Origin: Eudorina sp. 2006-703-Eu-15
Lineage: Eukaryota; Chlorophyta; Chlorophyceae; Chlamydomonadales; Volvocaceae
DNA length: 64,000 nt
Assembly (NCBI GenBank): GCA_003117195.1
Contig: BDSI01000009.1
Location: 992,001 to 1,056,000 of the forward strand
Direction of reading: 5' to 3'
The number at the start of each line of letters is the position of its first letter. Positions within the stretch are counted from its first letter, which is position 1. Positions 55,601 through 64,000 of this stretch are shown piece by piece. Below the pieces are notes generated by a model. The model had not been told where the DNA came from and searched no databases. It saw only the letters and a list, made by a program, of their open reading frames with translations. Made by a program: the position numbers and the translations under genes.

Positions 55601-57478
55601 CCCGTTTCTCCACCCACCCCCCCGCCATTGTGGTGCCTATTCCTCCACTTGCTCCTCACCTCCCTTAACGGCATGCTGTCGCAGCTTTGTGGCCACGCAC
55701 GAGATGGACGCCCCGGGCTGTAGCACCCGTGGGGGGCACTACCCCACCCGAATGGCTGTAGCGCCCTCTGATCTCGCCGAGGCGCGCAGCTCGTCCAAAG
55801 CGCTCGTACACTGGTGCCACGGGTCTCCAGGGGCGGTGTTCTTGTGGTGCAAGGCCCATCAGGTGCGTGTGGACCCGGCGGCCGACGGGCTGGGGGCGGC
55901 GAGCGACCTTTCCTGTGCGGATACAGGCTGTGGGTTTTAAGGGAAGTGCAGGGGGCCAGGTTGTCGGGCCGCACATCCCGACTGCAGCAGCAGAAGCAGC
56001 AGAAGCAGAAGCGGCAGCAGAAGCAACAGCAAAGAACTGAGTGGGTGCAGTGCGCTATGCACAGGCGGTGTTCCGGGACTGTGGACTGTTCAGAATGCGC
56101 TACTCCGGGGCCGCTAGCGGGCTCCTGCAGGCGAGCCACCTGCCCCGAGAGGGGAGGGGACAGGGGAGAGGGGAAGGCGCGTCTCGAGGCCCCAAGGGGG
56201 TTGAGAGACGTCTCGTCCTGTAGCCGACAGGCCAAAGCATGAGGGATTTAAAGCTAATATGCAGCAGCCAAGCTGGCTCTCGAGGAATGCGTTACAACGG
56301 CGCCTCCGTGCGGGGCGACACCCTTGCTTGCTGGCAACCGCCCTCACAACCTCGCCTGCAATCCTCTGTCCAGATCGTGTGCTCGTCTCGACCTCCCTCC
56401 TGCGGTATGCCCCGCACGCCTCCTCAGGTGTTCGGCGACGCGGCCTTCCTGGATGCGGCGCGGCGGGCGGGCGAGGTGGTGTGGCAGCTGGGGCTGCTGA
56501 AGAAGGGCCACGGGCTCTGCCATGGAACCAGGTACGGCACAGCTACGGTACGGAGGCCGTGCACCTACACCGGAGCCGTAAATTGCCGTAGCGGCGTCTG
56601 GGTCGTAGGTGGGACCGCGCTGTCACGAGGTGCGCAGCGCAAACACCTTTTTGGAGGCACTCCGCACCTGGTGGGACACGGGCCTGCTGCCACCGCTGCT
56701 CTACTGCGGACGTGTGGCCCTTCCGGCGCCTCGCCTCCCGCGTGCCTTACCTTCTCTGGCGCAGTCCCCGGGGGGCGCAATCCCCGGGGGGCGCAGCCCC
56801 CCTTCCCTTTCGAAACAGCGAAGTAAGACGGCAAACCGTCACCCCTCGCCCCACTGCCCACCCCCGGGTTTATTTCTTTCTTCAATTTAACCCCCGCCGT
56901 AGCGGCAACGCCTACGCCCTGCTGGCGCTGCACCGGGCCACTGGCGGCGACCCGGTGTGGTTGCACCGGGCGAGGATGTTCGCGGCGCACATCGGCAGCC
57001 CCGAGGGGCGGGCACTGTACGACACGCCGGACAGGTGGGTGCGCTGGCGGGAGGCCGACCCGACCCGTGGGGCGCAACGGCTGGCAGGCAGTGAAGCTGC
57101 GGAACTGGGGGAAGGGCCCTGACGGGACTGCGGGCTCACCCGGGGCAGACCACCCCGGCTGGAGGACGGCCATTTCCTGACCTAGGCGCATGTGTTAGTG
57201 GACAAACCTTGAGGCGGGTTGGCTGAGGGCGCGGGCGGGGAAACTAAGGTTCCTTAGTTGAATTCCAGCGGGTGGCAGATCCTGAAATGGGCGCCGTGAA
57301 AGGTTCGTAGCCTTCAACCGCATCCCAGTTGATCCGCCACATGTCGTCCGCGTGCTCGTCCCGCAGGCCGCTGTCGCTGTACGAGGGCCGGGCGGGGGCG
57401 ATGTGCCTGCTGGCGGACCTACTGGCGGACGACGGCGGCTCCGCGGGGGCCAGGTTCCCCGCCTTCGAGCTGATCTGA
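52603..57478 (+). CDS. LanC-like protein (LANCL family), 10 exons, 488 aa
   Basis: Exons: 52603-52774, 52917-53344, 53655-53711, 54013-54100, 54573-54695, 55127-55199, 55685-55862, 56428-56531, 56903-57034, 57367-57478; all phases close. Start MSREPRYIRN. Intron 1 has a GC donor (ACAG|GCAAGC). LANCL landmarks in order: NPTIYTGAAGVAYAM, ENDEYLYGRAGYL, GDPYLGAAHGLMG, LVHWCHGSPG (Cys358), KKGHGLCHG (Cys404, His405), SGNAYALLALHR, PLSLYEGRAGAMCLLADLL, RFPAFEL. The three zinc ligands and the LanC barrel glycine motifs are present. Bacterial LanC cyclases close lanthionine rings. Animal LANCL proteins add glutathione to dehydrated Ser/Thr residues in damaged proteins. The same C-glutathionylation role here is inference. 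A 5'-end duplicate lies at 62.2-63.74 kb. Insertions relative to animal homologues are Ala/Gly-rich. Confidence 0.93.
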
Positions 57479-57820
57479 AACCAACTGTGTTTGTTTGTCT
57501 GTGTGTGAGTAGGGGGGGCCGGGGAAAGGAGACACGACCGGCCGGCCGCAGCGCCGCATGTGTCCGAGAGGTGCGGCGCAGCCCTGGCTCGGCATGGAGG
57601 CTCCCGAGGCAGTCGAGGCACTCGGAAGTCGTCGCGGCGGCTGCTGTTGCTGCTGCTGCAGAGCGTGGGCTGCCGTGTCCAGGTGGTGGCGGTGCGGCGG
57701 CCGTATGGGGCTGACCTGGACGCCGGGGGGTCGTGGACGTGTTTCTCGTGTTTCTCCGCGGAGGGTTCCCCACACGGTGTTCTTACAGCGGGTTAGTCAC
57801 GCAGGCGTGAGCAGGCCCCA

Positions 57821-58790
57821 ATGAAGCCCCCCATCAAGGTCAAGCATCCCATCAAGCTCATGACCGAGTTTGGCGGCGACGGGTTCCCCAGCAGGGCTGG
57901 CCACGAGGACAATGTCTATGGCAACCGGGTAGGAAATACCAGGAGGAGCTGTAAGCAGTGCACTCAAACACGACATGTTTTTAGTCCTCGGTGATCGTCA
58001 TGTTACACACACACGCAGCCGACCCGCACCAGCTGGTGGTTTTCCGCGACACCAACAGCGCGCCAAATCGACAGCGTTCTTCCGACACCGCATCCTTTTT
58101 ATTTACCGTATTGTATGGGTCGGGCAATGGGTATGTCATATACGAGCAACCTATTGGGCGCTACTCGGCCCCTCGCATGTCACGCACTCCCGTTCGGCCT
58201 GCCTAATAACACACCAGAAACAAACAACAGGAACGCCATTGGAGCGGGGACGGCGGCGGTTGCCGACGGCACAGTTACTGGCCGCAAGCTACCGCCAGGT
58301 AGGGCCTGGTCCAGTCGATCCGCTGTAGCTCAGCAGGAACGGCCGCAGCTGGGCGACTCATAACACAGCACCCAGTCTCTGCCCGCCGGCGTCCAGATCA
58401 CCGGATGTAAGCAACTTGGCAGTGGATGCCACTGCCGCCTACCGCATGGAAAGCTAAGCGGCCGCTACATCAGTATCAGCTCTGCAGGGGTGGGACACAC
58501 GGCTCACATAAACGCTCAGCGGCGCATCCGTGTTGAGCTCTGTGTGAGCCATGTGTACCGTCCCCGCAGAGCTGATACTGATACTGGGCACTGCACTGCT
58601 GGTGATAGCACTACAGCCTGCACACTGAGGAAGCTTCGGCTGTCCCTAGGTGTGCACGAGGCGGTGACCCTGCAGGTCTTCTCCCCCCGCAGCGGCAAGC
58701 TCAAGGCCGTGTTCCACTTCCAGAAGGCGCTGGGGTCGGATCGGCGGATGGTACTCAACGACATCTGGTTTTTGGTAGCTCCAGCGCTGT
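57821..58790 (+). CDS. Unresolved small gene, two or three candidate exons
   Basis: Candidate exon 1 (57821-57928) starts at an ATG in good context (ccccaATGA) and reads MKPPIKVKHPIKLMTEFGG up to a GT donor. Further on, QLVVFRDTNSA (about 58030-58065) and the block VHEAVTLQVFSP...GKLKAVFHFQKALG...RMVLNDIW (about 58650-58770) look protein-like in codon use, the latter after a good acceptor (TCCCTAG). I could not close a single model through them. The last block loosely recalls Tim21/Coa1-type small mitochondrial proteins, which is speculation. It might also be extended 3' material of the LanC-like gene, since TGTAA occurs at 57950. Confidence 0.3.
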
Positions 58791-58799
58791 CTGCAGCGC

Positions 58800-59594
58800 G
58801 TCCCAGGTGTTCGCGTAGACCTGCATGCGCTTGTACTGCAATGTTGGAAATACTTCAGCGCCGGGTCAAATGGGTCCCTGGATCCCACGGGTCAGGTGAA
58901 GGCGCCGTACCTCGTCGTACCTACTTGACGACTGACTGACGGGCGGATGGACTGCAGTCGAAGTGGAGTCGGGTGGTTTCGTCACACCATCACCATCACC
59001 ATCGCTAGCAAACATGGCAACTTGGCAAGCAATGGCCGCAGCAACAGGCACCCGGGTATGCAGCCTCAACACGTATACGGTCGCACGGCAACGCGCCATC
59101 AGCTCCAGTAGTGCACAGCAGAAGCAACTGCGCCAGCCTTACAGCCTGACTCGCTTCTCATCACTTGTGCGGTATGTTCTGCAACACGCCGAGCCTCATG
59201 CCGGGTGTCCGGAGGCGCCACCCGTGACTCCCCTCCATCCAAACCGATTCAGGCACCGCCCCCTGGACCCAATCGCCCACGTCGTCCAACCCTCAGCTCT
59301 CCATCGACCATCGCCGAGTACGTCGATCTACAACCAGTACGGGTGCCAAGTGACCACCGCTCCGCCGCATTTAAAGGCGAACCGCCCGCCCCCTGGCTGT
59401 AGTTCAAGCGGTTCATGGCAGCTGCAGTTGGTGGTCGTAACATGGACATATTCCTAACCACCTCCGTCATGTCAGCTGGAGCCGTCGACCTCTTGACCGT
59501 TCCACCGCCCACTGACCCAACAGTCGCGACTAAACTGGTCGCAGTGGGTGGTTGCAACACACGGCACACCTTTCTCGTGCCAATCGGAGTGTCA
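58800..59594. other. Intergenic, nothing recognised
   Basis: This is the flank between the unresolved plus-strand exons and the 3' end of the minus-strand ankyrin gene. I see no domain, tRNA or notable repeat. Confidence 0.45.
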
Positions 59595-61800
59595 TCACGG
59601 CCACGGCTGCGCTCGGGCCGCCTCCCCGTGGCGGCCTCCCACCGGCAGAGGATCCCGTACCCACTCCCGAATCGCGACGCCCTCCGGGTCCTTCCGCGCC
59701 GCCACTGCCACCGCCGCCAGCCGCCAGTCCACCGGGCAGCCCTCCGCCACCAGCCAACGCAGCACAACGAGACGAGCTCTGCCCGCCAGCGCCCGAGTGA
59801 ACACGCCGGTGCGGTCAGTCCGCGGGCCCCAGGGGCATCCCAGCCGGCGCAGGCAGCGCAGGGTGGCCAGGTCGCCCTCCAGTGCGGCGTCAACGTACCA
59901 CCCGACGGGGTCCTGGGCGCGAGGGGATGCCGGGGGCCCGGGTTGGTTGCAGGTGGTGAGGGAACAGCCTGAGGGTTCGTGGCTGCGTCACAGATCTGCT
60001 TGACCGAGCAGACATTGTTTACGCGACGCGGACAGAATGACACATCTACGTCGGCGAAAGACCGCAAGCATCTACCGTATACAACCGTATACCAGCATCT
60101 ACCGTATACCTCATGCTTCCGTACAAGGCAACAAAGGTAGCTGTACAGCAGCTCCCCTGCAGCCGTAGCACAATTGTCTCCTTGGTATGCAAGGAGACTA
60201 CTGCTGTGCATAAGTGGCAAGAAGTGTTTGGGTACGAAAATCGGATATTCCCGTACAACCCCATACATGCCCGGGGTACCCCGTCTCCAATAGGCTGCCT
60301 AATGAACCCCCGCCAGCCCCACATGTCGCCGCACCCTGGGCCGAGCTCCCCCTCCCCCTCCCCCTTCCCCCATCAGACCCGGACCCAGCTCACCCCCAGG
60401 GGGCAGCCCTGCTCCACCATCCACTGCAGAAGCGCCACGTTTCCGGCCTGCACGGCCGCCCCAAACGCCCGCTCGTCCCACACGCACCCCAGCTGCTGCC
60501 GCAGCCACATCACCAGGTCCAGGCTGCTGGACAGGGCCGCGCGCGCCACCAACTCCGCACCACCGCACAGCCGCCGCGCAGCCTGAAACGCGTCCCTCCA
60601 CACCCGCGGCGCCGCCGGCGCCGCCGCCCACTGCAATATCGTTAAGTCCCGACGCCCCGCCGCAACCAGGACGGTAGTGGTCGGCATCGGCCAGCCGCGC
60701 GCCGCCGGCTCCCCCCGCACCTATAGGTTGCCGTTGCAAGCTGCCACGTTGACGGCTGCTTCTTTGTCCACCGAGGTCAGGGAATTCTGCCCGCCACTGC
60801 CGTCATCCGCGGGCTGCAGCAGCAACCACAGTGCTGGGAGTTCACCGAGGTACACCGCCTTCCTCACGATCTCAGCCAGGTGCTGCAGCTGCCCCAGGGG
60901 GCCCTGCTGCTGCAGCGCCTGCAGCCGGTCCATGCGGTCGTGGCGCGACGGGATGTCGTCCACCTGACCCAGTTGGCTCAGCGGGCACGTCCCGAACCTC
61001 ATCTCCACCCACTGCAGCTTGTCCCGCCAATCGGACAGGCGGCTGCTGACGGCCGCCGCGACCAGGTCCGGCAGCTTCTGCTGAACGGCCATGACGCCGC
61101 GGTCCGGGATCGCCAACCGGTCGGTCAGCCTCTTCACCGTCTCGAGAACGCAGCCACGCAGTGCGGCGTTGACCACGTCGATGCGCTGGCCATCGTCCAT
61201 GTTCAGGAGGTGAGGGGGCAGGGTCTCCAGCAGCCAGTCCACGAGGTTGATGTGGCCGTGCGAGGCGGCATATCTCACCGACTCGGCGCCGCCGACACTG
61301 AGGACACCCTCCGCCAGCAGCCATTCGCATACATGGCGCTGGCCGCTGCAGGCCGCCGCAATCCAAAGCCTCTCGGTGTTGGTGCGAAGCTCCTGGTTCT
61401 GTTGCCACAGCCAGCGGAGGACGTCCAGGTGACCGCCTTCGGCGGCATTGATCGCTGCGTAAACGTCGACGGCGCGCGGACAGCCATTGACACACGTGCA
61501 GTTGACCAGCGGACGCCGCATAGTAAATCATATCGTATTGTTCCAGGTTTAAACCCGCCGCGGCGACGGCCACCTCGAGGTTCTCTAGGTTGCCGCTCTT
61601 GACCGCCAGGTGGAGCAGGCTCCAGCGTTGGTAGCGGGCAAGGTCCCAAGTGGCGTCCGGGCGACCCCAGCGCCAGACAAAGGCGTGGTGCGGCACGGGC
61701 TGAGACAGCAGGACCTTTCGGCTGCCGGTGTAGGCATCACGGCAGGCCGTGTTGATTAGCGGGAAGGTGCAGGCGGCCTCCCCAGGTGCATTAGCGGGAA
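59595..61800 (-). pseudogene. Ankyrin-repeat protein gene, disrupted
   Basis: Minus-strand blocks follow the order of the large volvocine ankyrin family: GEAACTFPLINTACRDAY and VPHHAFVWRWGRPDA (61.6-61.75 kb); LLHLAVKSGNLENLEVAVAA; QLHVCQWL; GCPRAVDVYAAINAAEGGH; VLRWLWQQ; LAEGVLSVGGAESVRYAA; ACNGNL; LTILQWAAA; GNVALLQWMVEQGCPLG (donor at 60393); and a last exon at 59912-59595 (GWYVDAALEGDLATLRCL, VLRWLVAEGCPVDW). Two lesions interrupt it. One is a frame change at about 61490, between QLHVCQWL and NGCPRAV. The other is an in-frame TAG at 60721-60723 right after NGNL, with homology resuming 80 bp on in another frame. The N-terminus is also not found. Either a decaying gene or assembly errors. 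Function: protein-binding repeats, partner unknown. Confidence 0.7.
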
Positions 61801-62187
61801 GGTGCAGGAAACCTGTCTATGATCTGCCAACCCAGGGACCGAGATGACGTCTAGAAAGCGAGTCCCGTCTTCAGACATTTTGAGACCGTGTGTATTTTTA
61901 TGCAGAAGTCAACGGCTCAAGCACCGTGGAGGACGTGATTACGCGAACACAACCCTGGACCTGCTACGACGACATTATCGACCAATCAATTTACGGTTGA
62001 CGTATGGAAAACCTGTTGGTTGCGTACGGTTTTTTTCTGAGCGCTACCCTGGAGTTGGGGAGTTCGTTATCGTACCGTACACAGTGACGAGACGAAATCA
62101 AGTAGATCCGCAAATCCGATGACGCGATGAGTGCAAACTGTTTGGCACATGTGAGCAGCTTCACTTAAAACGCACAATATTTCTTTG
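61801..62187. other. Intergenic, nothing recognised
   Basis: AT-richer spacer between the ankyrin gene fragment and the LanC-like pseudogene. The directly repeated AGCGGGAAGGTGCAGG at about 61756 and 61793 marks a small tandem duplication at the 5' edge of the ankyrin gene. Confidence 0.45.
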
Positions 62188-62326
62188 GCTCCCCCTGTTT
62201 CATTTTCGGCATTGTTCGGTTTCACGCGCAAGCATACGGAAATCAACATGTCTCTCGTGAGTTCCTCCCACACTACGTTCACACAACATTACCGGACGAC
62301 GACGTCCCGCGAACCGCGATTCATAC

Positions 62327-62363
62327 CAATGAATGAATGAACGTTACAGCGGACCCCAAATGT
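62327..62363 (+). repeat. Short dispersed repeat with (GAAT)n and ACAGCGGACCCCAA, copy 2
   Basis: This ~33-bp stretch is present in the duplicated LanC-like exon 1 but absent from the intact gene at 52.63 kb, so it is an insertion. It matches 48103-48143 in the opposite orientation. Confidence 0.75.
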
Positions 62364-62390
62364 GGTCCGAATTAACCCGCCGGCCACGCC

Positions 62391-63201
62391 TGTAAGGACG
62401 TAGCTCCAAGTGTGCCTAAATATTGGTGTGCCTAAATTCGGCCACTTCATGTTTTTTGCCGCTGCCGCGCTCGTACCGCCCCCGTACAGCGAACGCCTTT
62501 GCAGCTGTCAATAATATATCATTTAGAAGGGCTGTAAGCATGCGCATGTGTCGAACTTCAACTTTTGTAGACCACCCCCGGGAAATTGTCCATTTGAAAT
62601 TTCGGCCACTTGTCTTCCGCACACCTGAGGAGATGCGGCGCAAGGCCGCTATGGTTCTGTTAAGTTGTCTTATCATATCATTGATAATTCCGGTCTTCCT
62701 AGCGACTGTCATCGGCACAACTGGTGTCAAACGCCCGCGAGCAACTCGCAGTCCGAGGGCCCATGGGTCAGGCAGCAATAGAAACTTCTCGGCTGGCGGC
62801 GGCACCTCAAACCAGCTTCAGCCGCTCAGTGTCAGATCCCTAAACATACAGCAGACTCCACGGGACACTCCGCGCCCCAAGCGGACCAAGTACGCGAAGT
62901 TTTCTTGAGATTTCTTAAGTGGCCGAAGTTAGGCACCATGGCCGGAAACGCACTTTTTGGGAAGTGTGCCAAACTCGCGTCGGGAACACTGCCATCGTTG
63001 CCATAATGAAATAAACATAATAAAAGGTTAATACAACTATTTACAGCGTATAGTGGTGGTCAAAATAGGCCTTTTATGGTGTAAATTGTTAACTGGCCGA
63101 AGTTAGGCACACTTGGAGCTAGGCCTTACAGAGTATAATTGCCATAGAAAGCTGCTGGTGCCCAGCATTCGCGGAGGCCTTTTCCAAGGACCGTCCTTAC
63201 A
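62391..63201. mobile_element. 811-bp non-autonomous TIR element with nested inverted repeats
   Basis: Outer ends are an exact 10-bp inverted repeat, TGTAAGGACG (62391-62400) and CGTCCTTACA (63192-63201). Comparison with the intact LanC-like exon 1 shows that the whole segment is extra and that an [A/G]CGCC pentamer flanks it on both sides. Inside, TAGCTCCAAGTGTGCCTAA (62401-62419) pairs exactly with 63103-63121, and GTGCCTAAATTCGGCCACTT (62429-62448) pairs with 62917-62936 with one mismatch. No transposase is recognisable. Overlapping ~130-160-codon frames inside, on either strand, match nothing I know. Confidence 0.8.
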
Positions 63202-63740
63202 GCGCCCGAGAGATCTGTGTCCTCCTCATCTGCTACGCATTCAACAATTCTAGAGCTCTTTCGAGAGACAGTTGACGCCGTGCAAGTTTACCATACGTCA
63301 AACCCCACCATATACACAGGCAAGCACATGACCTTGGCACATAGCAGGAGTCCGCACGCGAAACTCCATAAAGCGATTTAGAGGGGATCTTAAACTTCTT
63401 GGCGCATCCCTGCTGCCTCCTTAATCGGAGGCGCTGTGGCACGCCCGCCGCAGCCTGATGCACAACTGCCATGCCTGCGCCACAGTGCAGCAAGGGGGCC
63501 CCGCCGCCGCTGTTGCTACCGCTGCTACAGCCGCCCCAGCGGGCCCCGCCGATGCCGATGCCGACGCTGCGCTGTCGGGCCTGCCAGCTGTGCTTCTGAC
63601 GTCGGCTCTGGAGCACGTGCAGGCCGCCCTCAAGGGGCTGACGGGACCCAAGGGTTACTCGCTAACCCGTGGGTCGCGCGGTGGCAGTATGCTGGACGGC
63701 GGTGCCGGGGTGCACATGACGGCGGCGAGCGTTGGGATTT

Positions 63741-64000
63741 AGGGCTCCTTCGCATTTTAACGGCCGCCACCGCTCTGACACGTGACCGGCTACGTTGCCG
63801 AACTGGCATGAGGCAGGTTTGTTTCGTTTCGTTGCTTACTATTTCAAGCACTTGATTGTAAACGCCGACAACGTGGACGTCGTCCATTCGCTGGAGATCC
63901 TGGGACAGTCACTTGCACTACACGTGCGGCCGGGTTCTCCGCGTCGGGCCGAAACCCTCTCGCGCTACTGCCACGTGCGACAGGGCCGTTCCTCTGCAGG
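63741..64000. other. Unassigned window edge
   Basis: LanC-like similarity ends before this point. No further exon is recognised up to the end of the window. Confidence 0.4.

Larger units (their letters stand above)
62188..63740 (+). pseudogene. Partial duplicate of the LanC-like gene (promoter, exon 1, most of exon 2), inactivated
   Basis: 62188-62390 plus 63202-63740 align with 52466-53240. The exon 1 start ATG is ACG here. An extra ~33 bp (GAAT)n/ACAGCGGACCCC segment and an 811-bp TIR element interrupt exon 1. The remainder of exon 1 keeps its frame (LFRETVDAVQ, SNPTIYTG). The GC donor ACAG|GCAAGC is kept, but intron 1 is altered, the CCCCAG acceptor is lost and about 20 bp around GVAYAM is deleted. 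Exon 2 is then nearly identical through GGAGVHMTAA, after which similarity stops abruptly at about 63729. No exons 3-10 follow in the window. Confidence 0.9.

Noticed and set aside
62423..62908. 162-codon plus-strand frame with a hydrophobic segment inside the TIR element
   Set aside because: No family similarity seen, an overlapping minus-strand frame is equally good, and the element looks non-autonomous.

Overview
This window is nuclear DNA of a green alga, most likely a volvocine / Chlamydomonas-type member of the Chlamydomonadales. The evidence is very GC-rich coding sequence with long Ala/Gly/Pro/Ser/Gln runs, many short introns with GT-AG (occasionally GC-AG) borders, probable TGTAA polyadenylation signals, a GT47 exostosin with EGF-like modules, a plastid-targeted small membrane protein, and ankyrin proteins of a family expanded in these algae. 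I rebuilt gene models by hand from splice sites, reading phase and family similarity. In each model given as joined exons the phases close exactly.

Layout. 1.3-9.6 kb (-): a ~2,230-residue predicted type I membrane protein with a long low-complexity cytoplasmic tail. 10.9-20.3 kb (-): a 16-exon EGF/exostosin (GT47) glycosyltransferase, with a complete 429-bp TRIM-like retroelement inside its last intron. 21.4-26.0 kb (-): CCT5, chaperonin epsilon subunit, 12 exons, 536 aa. It is divergent, across 364 bp holding a 21-bp-arm palindrome, from a (+) 26.4-35.5 kb gene for a 1,503-aa TPR (kinesin-light-chain/NPHP3-like) protein. 37.3-40.2 kb is a repeat graveyard: a LINE reverse-transcriptase tail, a chromodomain Ty3/gypsy integrase end, and two related short coding modules. 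40.2-43.3 kb (+): a TrmN6/YfiC-like adenine-N6 tRNA methyltransferase. 45.7-49.7 kb (+): an IQ+BAG co-chaperone. 51.35-52.25 kb (-): a 111-aa chloroplast-targeted single-pass membrane protein. 52.6-57.5 kb (+): a LanC-like protein with all zinc ligands. 57.8-58.8 kb: an unresolved small gene. 59.6-61.8 kb (-): a damaged ankyrin-repeat gene. 62.2-63.74 kb: a partial, decayed copy of the 5' part of the LanC-like gene, interrupted by an 811-bp element with terminal inverted repeats.

The genes do not form a pathway. They are ordinary nuclear neighbours: protein folding (CCT5, BAG), secretory-pathway glycosylation (GT47), tRNA modification (TrmN6-like), redox/dehydro-amino-acid handling (LanC-like) and protein-interaction scaffolds (TPR, ankyrin). 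The most novel material is in the mobile DNA (the TRIM whose two LTRs differ by inversion of a 28-bp segment, and the nested inverted-repeat element in the LanC pseudogene), in the large membrane protein without a recognisable tail domain, and in the palindromic tRNA-like sequence between CCT5 and the TPR gene.
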